Position numbers and translations under genes: made by a program. Positions 9,158-17,052 of a stretch of 56,920 nucleotides of DNA are shown here, piece by piece. The DNA is from Pseudoalteromonas sp. FUC4 (GTDB lineage: Bacteria; Pseudomonadota; Gammaproteobacteria; Enterobacterales; Alteromonadaceae). Every line of letters starts with the position of its first letter. The first letter of the stretch is position 1. The notes under the pieces are model-generated. The model had not been told where the DNA came from. It saw only the letters and a list, made by a program, of their open reading frames with translations, and made no database searches. Location of the stretch: NCBI RefSeq assembly GCF_008370255.1, contig NZ_SEUI01000001.1, forward strand, positions 1,018,976-1,075,895, read 5' to 3'.

Positions 9158-9167
9158 TGTCAACAAT
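9156..9167. promoter_or_regulatory. Palindromic operator candidate, site B (dioxygenase)
   Basis: ATTGTCAACAAT, one base off a perfect palindrome, lies 34 bp before the dioxygenase start and overlaps its -10 element. The 20-bp context ATTGTCAACAATTTACAACA matches site C at 18196 in 19 of 20 positions, beyond what the short palindrome alone requires. Confidence 0.65.
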
Positions 9168-9201
9168 TTACAACAAGTCGTCATTTACAGGACACCCAAT
9201 T

Positions 9202-9966
9202 ATGAACAACAGACAACTTACACCACAACAAATTGCTGACTTTCATCGAGATGGCTACGTTATAGCAAAAGGCTATTACGACGAACAAGAAATTGCCCGC
9301 TTACAGCAAACCGCCTTTAATGATGATTCGTTGTACGAGCGAGCATGGCATAAAAAAGATGCAGATGGTGCAGTAAGTAAAGTGTGCTTGTGGCAAAAAA
9401 CCGGTGATGACTTTTACAGTATGTTTTCACGTGGCCGTCGTTTAGTTGATGTATGTGAAACTCTGATTGGTGAAGAGGTATACCATACAAGTACTAAAAT
9501 AATGATGAAAGAACCGTTTGTTGGCGGCGCTTGGGAGTGGCATCAAGACTTTGGTTACTGGCATCGAGATAACTACATGCTTTACCCTAAAGCGATTAGC
9601 TGTATGGTGGCTATTAATAAAGCAACAATCGAAAATGGATGCTTACAAGTTTTAAAAGGCTCACATCATTTAGGCCGACTTGATCACAGTAAAACGGGCG
9701 ATCAAAAAGGTGCCTGTTTAGAATTTGTTGAAGAAGCAATGAAATACCATGAGCTGGTCAATGTAGAACTTGAACCTGGTGATGTCCTGTTTTTCCACTG
9801 TAATTTATTACATAAATCCAACCAAAACCGTGCTGCAGAGCCGCGTTGGTCAATGATCTGCGCATTTAACGCAGTTACTAATCAATCCTTTAAAGAAAAC
9901 GAAGCTGTTTATTATCCATTAGACCCCGTTAACGACGATGCCATTTTGAACTGGAAATCCGCTTAA
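9202..9966 (+). CDS. PhyH-family Fe(II)/2-oxoglutarate dioxygenase
   Basis: Non-haem iron oxygenase of the phytanoyl-CoA dioxygenase family, 254 residues. The start is at 9202, after AGGAC; a longer frame would begin with a TTG inside the operator. The iron triad is H114-x-D116 (WEWHQD) and H204 (LLHKSN), and R215 (EPRWS) sits where the 2-oxoglutarate carboxylate is bound. Such enzymes hydroxylate small metabolites or modified sugars and amino acids. The next gene codes for a PAL-like beta-propeller lyase, which suggests hydroxylation followed by cleavage of the hydroxylated carbon. An intrinsic terminator separates the two. Substrate unknown. Confidence 0.9.
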   Translation: MNNRQLTPQQIADFHRDGYVIAKGYYDEQEIARLQQTAFNDDSLYERAWHKKDADGAVSKVCLWQKTGDDFYSMFSRGRRLVDVCETLIGEEVYHTSTKIMMKEPFVGGAWEWHQDFGYWHRDNYMLYPKAISCMVAINKATIENGCLQVLKGSHHLGRLDHSKTGDQKGACLEFVEEAMKYHELVNVELEPGDVLFFHCNLLHKSNQNRAAEPRWSMICAFNAVTNQSFKENEAVYYPLDPVNDDAILNWKSA

Positions 9967-9989
9967 CTGTTCATCCGTAATTCTAGCCA

Positions 9990-10033
9990 AACCAACTCAT
10001 AGATTGTTAGCCCTTTTCTTGAGTTGGTTTTTT
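9990..10033 (+). terminator. Intrinsic terminator between dioxygenase and propeller genes
   Basis: AACCAACTC (9990-9998) pairs with GAGTTGGTT (10021-10029) and runs into TTTTTT. It ends only about 15 bp before the next start codon, leaving no room for a separate promoter, so the propeller gene must depend on readthrough or on transcription starting upstream of the hairpin. Confidence 0.8.
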
Positions 10034-10047
10034 AATTTGGAAAACCA

Positions 10048-11160
10048 ATGATTTGTAGCCTAACTGAAAAACAAAAACAACAATTTGCGCACCCATTTCC
10101 TAAAAACGGCCAAGATCCCCACGGTAAAATAATTGGTCATGGTAAATTCAAATATAAAGTAGATGCGCATTGGGGCAAACTCGATCCTAAACAGTACCCA
10201 ATCGAAAATTGCCACGCCATGGTAATGGATTCACAAGGGCGTATTTTTATGATCACCGATAATACCCAAAATAATATTTTGGTGTATTCACAACAAGGTG
10301 AACTTCTCGATGCATTTGGCACACTATTTCCTGGCGGCCATGCTTTAAAAATTGTCAAAGAAGGCGAGCAAGAATTCTTATATGTTGTCGACAGTGGCTG
10401 GATTGTTAATCGTCACTGGGATGGTCAGAGCAAAGAGCAATGGGATAGTCCGACTAATAATGTCATTCCACAAGCCGGATTTATTGCGAAAATGACTTTA
10501 GATGGCAAACTTGTTTACACCATTGGTCACCCGCAAACATACGGTGCTTATACGCCAGATCAACCCTTTCGCCCTACTGATATAGCCATAGCCCCAAATG
10601 GTGACTTATATGTTACTGATGGTTACGGCAGCGACTTTTTACTGCACTTTGATAAACACGGCCGATATATCAAGCACTGGGGTGGGCATGATAACAATGA
10701 TGCCAACTACAATTTACATAATACCCATGGCATCGAGGTTGATTTACGTGATGCCACCAACCCGACTTTAATTGTCAGCTCTCGTTTTGAACAGTGTTTA
10801 AAAGTGTTTTCTCTACAAGGTGAATACCTTTCAAAAATAAGTGCGAACGGCGCGTATATTGGTGGGCCAGTTTTTAAAGGTGAACTATTTTACGCTCCGG
10901 TGTGTTGGTCGCATATTGACAATAAAAATGCTGACGACTCTGGTTTTATTAGTATATTTGATAAAAATAACACACTCATAGCTAATTTAGGGGCACCGCA
11001 ACCGCAGTACATAAACGGTGAACTACAACCGATGCGAAGTAACGGGGACATTTTTAATCACGTGCATTGTATTTGTGTAGATCAAGAGGACAACTTATAT
11101 GTAGGCCAGTGGAACTCTTCTAAAACATACCCAATTAAATTAATAAAGCAGTCAGAATAA
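10048..11160 (+). CDS. NHL-type beta-propeller resembling peptidyl-hydroxyglycine amidating lyase
   Basis: 370-residue NHL-repeat beta-propeller with no signal peptide. It resembles the PAL half of the peptide-amidating enzyme PAM. From memory of rat PAL, the three zinc histidines appear to match H98 (GGHALKI), H227 (NTHGIEV) and H340 (HVHCICV); the catalytic tyrosine matches Y193 in VTDGYG (PAL: VSDGYC), and an active-site arginine matches R246 (VSSRF; PAL: VADRE). A second PAL arginine has no obvious match. PAL cleaves an alpha-hydroxyglycine N-C bond. The neighbouring dioxygenase could supply the hydroxylated substrate. Many NHL propellers are non-enzymatic, so the lyase role is an inference. 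Confidence 0.75.
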   Translation: MICSLTEKQKQQFAHPFPKNGQDPHGKIIGHGKFKYKVDAHWGKLDPKQYPIENCHAMVMDSQGRIFMITDNTQNNILVYSQQGELLDAFGTLFPGGHALKIVKEGEQEFLYVVDSGWIVNRHWDGQSKEQWDSPTNNVIPQAGFIAKMTLDGKLVYTIGHPQTYGAYTPDQPFRPTDIAIAPNGDLYVTDGYGSDFLLHFDKHGRYIKHWGGHDNNDANYNLHNTHGIEVDLRDATNPTLIVSSRFEQCLKVFSLQGEYLSKISANGAYIGGPVFKGELFYAPVCWSHIDNKNADDSGFISIFDKNNTLIANLGAPQPQYINGELQPMRSNGDIFNHVHCICVDQEDNLYVGQWNSSKTYPIKLIKQSE

Positions 11161-11495
11161 CTTAATACAAAAGCCGCATTGTTTATTGCTGACAATTTTC
11201 CTGTAGTTACAAATAATAGTCACTTATAAGACACACGGCAAAACAATCTTGAGTAACTGTTGCTAAACATTTTTAATTTAACGGCATGAAATAAGTACAA
11301 GTATTAAATTTTTTATATGCACTTAGTTTTTACGACAGATTCGAATCGATCTTTTGGAGGTTAAACGATTAACGATTTTTCTATTTTATACTTATATATT
11401 TAAGTGAATTGGAAGTTTTAATGAATGCAATTATTAAGACAGCTGGTCTAATTAGTTAATAAAGCTGTATTTCCAAAACATTAACGAGTTTACTT
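11161..11495. other. Intergenic, no clear gene
   Basis: A 335-bp AT-rich spacer. The only coding-like item is a 12-codon frame from ATG at 11421 behind GGAAG, too short to call. No terminator for the propeller gene or clear promoter for the hydrolase gene stands out, although AT-rich stretches near 11380-11400 could serve. Confidence 0.4.
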
Positions 11496-12506
11496 ATGCC
11501 CTATAATTTAAAAAATCTAATTAGAATAAAACCATCTAATTTACTTTCATTTATCGTCTTTATATTAATTAGCGTGGCTTTTGCTAGTGTGAAAGTGTAT
11601 GCCACTGATGCAGTATGGCCTTCAAAAACAGTTTATAAATATGCAAATGTAGAGGGTAAAAAGATCTTTTACCGAGAAGCTGGCACACAGCATAAGCAAA
11701 CGATTGTACTTTTACATGGTTATCCGTCGTCATCACATAGCTACCGTGAGCTTATTCCGCTTTTATCTGGTCGTTATCATGTTATAGCACCTGATTATTT
11801 AGGCTCAGGTTATAGCGACCGTCCAAACCTTGGGGATCAAAAATATACTTTTGAGTTACTGGCTAGATATGTTGAAGGACTACTGACAACGCTTAAACTA
11901 AAGCGCTACAGCCTCTACGTTCAAGATTTTGGAGCACCTGTAGGCTTTAGAATGTTGTTAAGTAATCCGGATCAACTTGATGCACTTATTGTACAAAACG
12001 GTAATGCATATTTGGAGGGACTAACACCTGCTAGGCAAGCGTTTTTTAAGAACGCAAATGAGGATAAATCACAAACACAACAAGATAAACTATATTCATT
12101 CACCTCTGAGCAAGCCATTGTTGATAAACAATATTTACGTGACGTACAAAACAATACCAATGTGATGAGCCCCGACAGTTGGACCCACGATTCACACTTT
12201 TTACAAACCAGAGCTGATAGATTAATTCAGGTGCAATTGCTGCAAGATTACTACAACAACCTACTCGACTACCCAAAGTGGCAAGCTTACTTACGTAAGT
12301 ACCAGCCACCTACTTTAATTGTATGGGGTAAAAATGACCCTGCATTTATAGCCGCAGGCGCTAAAGCTTATCTAAAAGATGTACCAAATGCAGAACTACA
12401 CTTACTTGATTCTGGACACTTTAGTGTTGAAGAAAAACCAGTTGAAATAGCAAAGTACATTGTGGACTTTATGGATAAATTAGCGATTAAAAACAAACAA
12501 AACTAA
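11496..12506 (+). CDS. Exported alpha/beta hydrolase with aspartate nucleophile
   Basis: 336-residue alpha/beta-hydrolase related to haloalkane dehalogenases and epoxide hydrolases. An N-terminal hydrophobic segment (about 16-33, ending near VYATD) is a signal peptide, placing it in the periplasm. H74-G75 (LLHGYP) forms the oxyanion region, the nucleophile elbow is Q-D144-F-G (YVQDFG), the acid is D281 (WGKNDPA) and the base H308 (DSGHFS). An aspartate rather than serine nucleophile points to C-halogen or epoxide cleavage. It follows the halogenase/dioxygenase locus on the same strand as the propeller gene, but with a 335-bp gap, so joint function is only suggested. Confidence 0.85.
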   Translation: MPYNLKNLIRIKPSNLLSFIVFILISVAFASVKVYATDAVWPSKTVYKYANVEGKKIFYREAGTQHKQTIVLLHGYPSSSHSYRELIPLLSGRYHVIAPDYLGSGYSDRPNLGDQKYTFELLARYVEGLLTTLKLKRYSLYVQDFGAPVGFRMLLSNPDQLDALIVQNGNAYLEGLTPARQAFFKNANEDKSQTQQDKLYSFTSEQAIVDKQYLRDVQNNTNVMSPDSWTHDSHFLQTRADRLIQVQLLQDYYNNLLDYPKWQAYLRKYQPPTLIVWGKNDPAFIAAGAKAYLKDVPNAELHLLDSGHFSVEEKPVEIAKYIVDFMDKLAIKNKQN

Positions 12507-12521
12507 TTTACTTTGTAATAC

Positions 12522-12567
12522 AAAAAAGCGCTGAAGGTATGAAATAGCCCACCAGCGCTTTCTTGTT
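12522..12567. terminator. Bidirectional terminator
   Basis: AAGCGCTG (12526-12533) pairs with CAGCGCTT (12553-12560), with A-rich and T-rich flanks, between the convergent hydrolase and TPR-like genes. It can serve both. Confidence 0.75.
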
Positions 12568-12613
12568 AAATATAAAGTTAAATAAAACGTTAAATAATAC
12601 TCACTAAATCAGC

Positions 12614-13042
12614 TTAACCTTCTTCTTCAATAAGTGACTCTAGTAGGTCATGTATTTCAGCTTTAAGCTCTTTGTCTTCAATTTTATTAGCGCTAACTTT
12701 AGCATTTTGAAGATTTTTAATGGCCTCGTCTTTTTGACCAAGCTCTAGTTGTAACGTAGCCATTGAAAAAGCAACTGACGACATGTGATCTTTGTTATTA
12801 ATCGCAACCGACTTCTCTAATGCTTTTTCATAAGTAGTGATTGCCTCCTCTAGCTCTTCGGTAAAATCAGCTAGCGTTTCCCATTGTACAGGGTGATCTT
12901 TTGATGTGTTTTCATTTTCTATACAAATAGCTTTTAGCTCTGCAAATAACGATTCAAACTTTTCACGGTTATTTTTATTAGCTGCCGCCATTAAATCTTC
13001 TGCAAGGTCATGTACCGCTTTATATACTTTTGTGTTCATCAT
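12614..13042 (-). CDS. Small acidic helical (TPR-like) protein
   Basis: Unrecognised 142-residue soluble protein, strongly acidic and almost wholly alpha-helical. A stretch around residues 65-115 (AITTYEKALEKSVAINNKDH and LQLELGQKDEAIKNLQNAK) has the spacing of one or two tetratricopeptide repeats, which usually mediate protein contacts. No signal peptide or catalytic motif is seen. It starts with two consecutive ATGs behind AAAGGA. It stands alone between a convergent hydrolase gene and a repeat element, so context gives no clue to a partner. Confidence 0.7.
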   Translation of the reverse strand: MMNTKVYKAVHDLAEDLMAAANKNNREKFESLFAELKAICIENENTSKDHPVQWETLADFTEELEEAITTYEKALEKSVAINNKDHMSSVAFSMATLQLELGQKDEAIKNLQNAKVSANKIEDKELKAEIHDLLESLIEEEG

Positions 13043-13401
13043 CGCGAGGTATCCTTTAGAGTTACTAAACTAAATGCTTTTACTTTAGTAAAAATAGTAT
13101 GTTCAGTCGTTAAAAGCTTATTTTAACCACTGATTTATTGAATTAGCTGTATGGCGTAATAATACATTAATAATGACCATAGCGTGGACGTTAAACGCCT
13201 TGTGGTTAAAATTTTATTCAAATTAGGGCTAGGGCGTGTTGATCTTTGGTGGTTGAATTTGCAGCAGTATGTTTGGTAGTTAAGCAAGGCAGAGCCTATA
13301 TTGTGTGGTTATTCCCCATAAATGAGCGATAACGTAGCATTAATGCCAAACATGCGCTGCCCTTTGGGTTCTTTCTAGAGACGATTAACTCTTTGTTGCC
13401 T

Positions 13402-13411
13402 ACATGGATGT
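13402..13411. repeat. Target-site duplication, left
   Basis: ACATGGATGT at 13402-13411 is repeated at 14813-14822, immediately outside the IS ends. Ten bp fits the 9-12 bp duplications of IS4-family elements. Confidence 0.85.
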
Positions 13412-14812
13412 CATAGGTAGGTACTTAAGAAAAACATTAAGTACAGCCTTAAAAATTTGGCTCTACCCCATACTGAAATACTCCTGTTTTTCGATCGCGT
13501 TTGGGGTGTGCCCTAGCTGCATTTTTCCTCAGAAAGTCAAATGCTCCATTAACTGCATTTAACAATCCTTTCCTATGCTTCCTAATAATCGCTGTTAATA
13601 TGGCAATCCACCAAACACCCGTTGTTTTTGCTACTGTCATTGTAGACATTTCAGTTTTAAATATCTTTTCAATACAGCCAGTTAAAAATCTTTTAAGCGT
13701 GGTTACTATTAAACTTACATAAATTAGCGCCTCTTGTAAGGTTGCGTTTGATGTTTGAAAGCCGCGTAAATTATTATAAGACTTACACTCCTTAAAAAGT
13801 AATTCAACCTGCCAGCGTAACCTATATAATTTGCCTATTTCAGTCGCTGTAAATTCATCAATAGATAAATTAGTGACTAAAAATGTATATTGTTTTTCTT
13901 TTTTTGACCAATACCCAATGACTCTTGTTAGCTTGTTTTTTATGCTAACATTCATATCAATAAGATCATTTTTAGGTAATTCGGGAAGCAATTCACATAA
14001 CTTTGGGGAATGACTTCCTGTTAATTCCTGTCCATTTTGCTTAAAAGCATTATGTACTCTGACTGCTTTTAATCCCTTCGCTCTTAATACGTAAAATCCT
14101 CCTGCTTTATCTAATTCATGAATATAACTACCTGAATAATATCCTCTATCAGCAAGTAACAACTGTCCTTTCAACTCTTTAAATGTTGGAAGTTCTTCAC
14201 GTTCAGAGTAACTGTCTGGTGTTATACCTGCTTTTTCAAAGCAACCTTGCGTTAAATTTAAAGTAGCATGCAATTCAATGGCTGCTGGACACGTATTTGA
14301 AAATCGCCCAGGAAAAACATCTTTTAAAGAACGATGAAGCATAATAGAGCTACCGTCCTGAATTAAAATATTCTCAAACTTGAACAAATCTTTTTTAGTG
14401 TACTTAAGCGCATCATTTATCCAACAATTAAAAACTCTATTTGTTACCTCTCGCATTAGTTCAGCTAGTTCAGGTTTAACTAACTGGTTATGAAAAGGCT
14501 TATACTTAATAGACTGCCCTGTTAGCTGATTATAAACTCTTAATATTTCGGATAAATAGATCGTTTTTTATCCCCAAGCGCAGCAACAAGACTAACAACC
14601 ATATGAAATGCGGTAATATTTCTTTCTCTTTTAGTAAATGCTACTTGTTTACCAAGTCGGTTCAGTTTTTTTTCACTTAGGATACTTTTTAACTTATTAA
14701 TAAAAATGTTAGCATTCATTTGAAGCTCTTTTCTTGATTCTGTGGTTTGTGTGGTAACAACCATTTGATCATGAATTGAGCTTCAACTCAATTTCTTAAG
14801 ATCTTACCTATG
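13412..14812 (-). mobile_element. IS4-family insertion sequence, 1401 bp
   Basis: The terminal inverted repeats are CATAGGTAGGTACTTAAG (from 13412) and the complement of CTTAAGATCTTACCTATG (to 14812), 15 of 18 matching. They are bounded by a 10-bp duplication. One DDE transposase gene fills the element, but its frame is broken near 14565. The IS sits in repeat R copy 1, so it moved after that repeat. The clean ends and direct repeats suggest a fairly recent insertion. Confidence 0.92.
13449..14764 (-). pseudogene. IS4-family transposase with frame break at an A6 run
   Basis: DDE transposase coded in two frames. The N-terminal part (14764 to a stop at 14540) ends after ALGDKKRSIYPKY; the main part, with its first ATG at 14456, can be read back without a stop to the A6 run at 14564-14569 (the peptide IYLSEILRVYNQLTG bridges the gap). 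The catalytic residues are present: D in IQDGSS, D in LLADRGYYS, and the family signature Y-2-R-3-E-6-K in YRLRWQVELLFKECK. Joined, it would be about 438 residues, normal for IS4. A one-base indel in the A run, or -1 slippage on AAAAAAC, would restore it; I favour mutation. Confidence 0.8.
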
Positions 14813-14822
14813 ACATGGATGT
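14813..14822. repeat. Target-site duplication, right
   Basis: Second copy of ACATGGATGT, joining the right end of the IS to the remainder of repeat R copy 1. Confidence 0.85.
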
Positions 14823-14991
14823 AGGTAAGGGGCGTGAGCAGGACGCGGAAGCTTTGCTCGGTTTTTACTTAGCCCACTAAGTTACAAACCTCGCGCCGCG
14901 ATTAAATCGACTCTAGATTGAACAAATTTCAATCCACAGAGTTCAACACGCCCTATAACTTAACGTACTCAGGTAGAAACGGAAAAAGGCA

Positions 14992-15165
14992 CTAAAGCAA
15001 ACCCACTATCCAATCGAAGGTAAAAACAGTCGTAAATATTTTTAGCACAACAACAACTACAAATAAGAGGATAAAGAACACTTTTGCTTTGTTGCTTTTC
15101 AGATTTTTCCAATAGAAGCGTTTTGCATTAAATTCTGTCTTAAAATTATCTAAAGCGTCTTTCAT
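14992..15165 (-). CDS. Small single-pass membrane protein, 57 residues
   Basis: A short frame from ATG 15165 with an excellent ribosome site (AGGGAG, 5 nt upstream) and a TAG stop at 14992. The product has a charged, helical N-terminus (MKDALDNFKTEFNAKRFYWK), then one strongly hydrophobic segment (about residues 29-48, FFILLFVVVVVLKIFTTVF) and a short tail. It looks like a real single-pass inner-membrane miniprotein of unknown role. It ends about 38 bp from repeat R copy 1 and is divergent from the cysteine-cluster gene. Confidence 0.6.
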   Translation of the reverse strand: MKDALDNFKTEFNAKRFYWKNLKSNKAKVFFILLFVVVVVLKIFTTVFTFDWIVGLL

Positions 15166-15375
15166 GGTTACTCCCTGCTAATTTATTTCTATAAACATTG
15201 AGCCTAAACTATTCATATTGATGTGCACGCTATAAAGGGTAACAAGGTATGTCATCAGTAATTTTAGTATGTATGATTTGTTTATTATCAAAAACGCTAG
15301 TCTTTTAGAACAGCTATAAATAAATTCGGTGCTACACTAGCAACTAACTTAAACTCGTTAACAGCCAACTAAATT

Positions 15376-15762
15376 ATGAAAGAATGTAACCAGTGTGGTA
15401 AATGCTGTATTAAATACGGCGGCGGCGATTTAAGCGCATCAAAAGAAGAAATAGATTTATGGGAGCTTTTTAATCCCGAAATTTATGAATACGTTAAAAA
15501 CAATGAGATTTGGTTCGATCCTGAAACAGGATTAAGGCTAAATGCTTGCCCATTTTTAGAAATTGCCCCTAAAAAAGACCCTCTCGCTAAAAATATGTAT
15601 ACCTGCAGTATCTACCTCGACCGACCTGAGGACTGTCGCCACTACCCTAGCCTAATACCTGAAATGATCAGAGACGAATGCGAGATGATTGAACCTATCG
15701 ACATAAAAAATCAGGCCAGAGCTCAGCATAAACTCGATATACTTATGATTGATAGTCGGTAA
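15376..15762 (+). CDS. YkgJ-family cysteine-cluster protein
   Basis: 128-residue protein of the YkgJ / zinc- or iron-chelating family. The cysteines fall in the family pattern: C4-x2-C7-x2-C10-C11 (CNQCGKCC), then ACPFLE, YTCSIYLDRPEDCRHYP, with a further C near ECEMI. These probably bind a metal or Fe-S cluster; the role of the family is not established. It stands alone between two minus-strand membrane-protein genes. Confidence 0.85.
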   Translation: MKECNQCGKCCIKYGGGDLSASKEEIDLWELFNPEIYEYVKNNEIWFDPETGLRLNACPFLEIAPKKDPLAKNMYTCSIYLDRPEDCRHYPSLIPEMIRDECEMIEPIDIKNQARAQHKLDILMIDSR

Positions 15763-15791
15763 CTCTCATTTAAGCTCAAAAAGTTTATTGG

Positions 15792-16190
15792 TTAATTTTT
15801 TACTTTTAAACAAGAGTAAGCGTGTATAGCAACAACAATAGAGCCAAAGCAAATTAAAAGTAAGGGTCTTATAGGCTCATCCCACCCTATTGGAATAATT
15901 ATAATAAATGGAGTTACACTCGCTAGAAGTACCATAGGTAAATTACAAATATTAAATCTTTTTAATAAAATTGAAATTGGTACCCCGTAAACAAATAGTA
16001 CGCAATAGACATAAAAGAAGCTTCCGCCAACCATTGCAGCCGAGAATAGTATCGCATCTATATAGTTTTTTAAGGGCTGATATCCAAACAGAGCAGATAC
16101 AATAGCAAGTAAGGCACAAGCAGGAAATAAAGCTAAAGGGCCTATTAATATTACGCCGATATATTTGATAAATAATCCATTTTTAATCAA
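15792..16190 (-). CDS. Hypothetical four-helix membrane protein
   Basis: Unrecognised 132-residue integral membrane protein with four hydrophobic segments (about 8-33, 43-70, 83-100 and 107-126) and no sizeable loops. The stop lies about 30 bp from the converging YkgJ gene. No motif identifies a transport or enzymatic function. Confidence 0.6.
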   Translation of the reverse strand: MIKNGLFIKYIGVILIGPLALFPACALLAIVSALFGYQPLKNYIDAILFSAAMVGGSFFYVYCVLFVYGVPISILLKRFNICNLPMVLLASVTPFIIIIPIGWDEPIRPLLLICFGSIVVAIHAYSCLKVKN

Positions 16191-16278
16191 GTATTTTTAT
16201 GTAGCAGCTATTGAATAGCTTTAATAATATTAGGCACTTTGCTCAATACATTGAGATACTTATATTTAGTATAATAGC

Positions 16279-16536
16279 CTAAATCCACACATCATTTTCA
16301 GCGGTGAGTACTGAACTGTTTTCCCCAGTGTTAATGACTCCTCGAAGCTCAATACTCATTTCTCCTTTAATAACTAAAAACACTTCGTCTGTGTTTGCAT
16401 GAGAATGCCATGTAAATTCATTTTCAATCTTAGCGAGTTTAAATTGGTAATCATTCATTTCAGCAATTACTTTAGGTGACCACTGCTGTGAAAGCTTTGA
16501 AAATTTATCGAGTAAATTGATTGGAGATGCAGACAT
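16279..16536 (-). pseudogene. Cupin protein with apparent in-frame internal deletion
   Basis: 85-residue cupin of a type normally near 115-120 residues. The N-terminal half is intact (LSQQWSPKVIAEMNDYQFKLAKI, then the first metal motif WHSHANTDEVFLVIKGE). The text jumps from SIELR straight to GVINTGE...ENDVWI, which in relatives known to me is the very C-terminus. The second cupin motif (PxGxxHxP) is therefore missing, about 35 residues. The frame is kept, so a truncated protein may be made, but one metal-binding half of the barrel is lost. The family role is unknown. Confidence 0.6.
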
Positions 16537-17052
16537 GTATTTTCTTCTTCGCTAATAGAATAAGCAAATATAATACACATAAAAATTAAGTATAAAAATT
16601 GTATCTGAGTTTTAAAAATCTGGCTCCTAAACGGTACGGTCAATCACTAATGAGTGCCCATACATTAATCACATCATAAACAGATTTGTATTTATTAGTA
16701 GAACTAATAAATGGTAATCCCCCCGTGAAATATAAAAAGCCAGCAATTTAAGCTGGCTTTGGCGGGGTTGTGAGAGCCCCTAACTAATTAATTTAAAGCA
16801 TTGAAATAAAACTATTCTCGGCGTTAATTACAACCATAGGATTTACAGCAGACTTAGCAATTTGGGTTTGTGTAAAACAATCAATAGTTGCAATACTAAT
16901 CACAATTTAACTTTATAAAAGCGTCCACAAAATCAGTACTCATAAATTTAATCTTATGACAAAGAGGTAATTATTCATTCCTTGATAAATAATCTCTACG
17001 CTGAATTTGTGGACACACAACAACTCTTTTCTTTTATTACTAATTTTTGTTA
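16537..17052. other. Gene-free stretch with two inverted repeats
   Basis: 516 bp without a convincing gene. It holds a terminator-like hairpin (AAAGCCAGC AATTTAA GCTGGCTTT, about 16726-16752) and a 92-bp inverted-repeat unit at 16923-17014. Confidence 0.5.
16923..17014. repeat. 92-bp inverted-repeat unit
   Basis: GTCCACAAAATCAG (16923-16936) and CTGAATTTGTGGAC (17001-17014) are inverted copies matching at 13 of 14 positions, with 64 AT-rich bases between. It lies just after the cycloisomerase stop codon. It might be a small MITE-like element or an mRNA 3' structure; only one copy is seen in the window. Confidence 0.45.

Larger units (their letters stand above)
13231..14954. repeat. Repeat family R, copy 1, split by an IS4-family element
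   Basis: Ends read AGGGCGTGTTGA (13231) and its inverted match TCAACACGCCCT (to 14954). Without the inserted IS and one target copy the element is about 313 bp. It has no open frame of note. Copies 2 and 3 (21986-22341 and 18265-18423) match internal segments such as GTGGGCTAAGTAAAAACCG and CGTCCTGCTCACGCCC in the opposite orientation. This copy was present before the IS arrived, since copy 2 runs uninterrupted across the same point. It is MITE-like: short, non-coding, with terminal inverted repeats. Confidence 0.75.

Noticed and set aside
9157..9201. TTG start at 9157 for the dioxygenase
   Set aside because: It lies within the palindromic operator and has no ribosome site; ATG 9202 follows AGGAC.
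11421..11459. 12-codon leader peptide before the exported hydrolase gene
   Set aside because: It has a ribosome-like GGAAG but no regulatory codon pattern or attenuator hairpin after it.
15792..16190. Membrane protein as part of an agar transporter
   Set aside because: Four short helices with no transporter motif, and it is separated from the agar genes by the cupin gene and a 516-bp gap.
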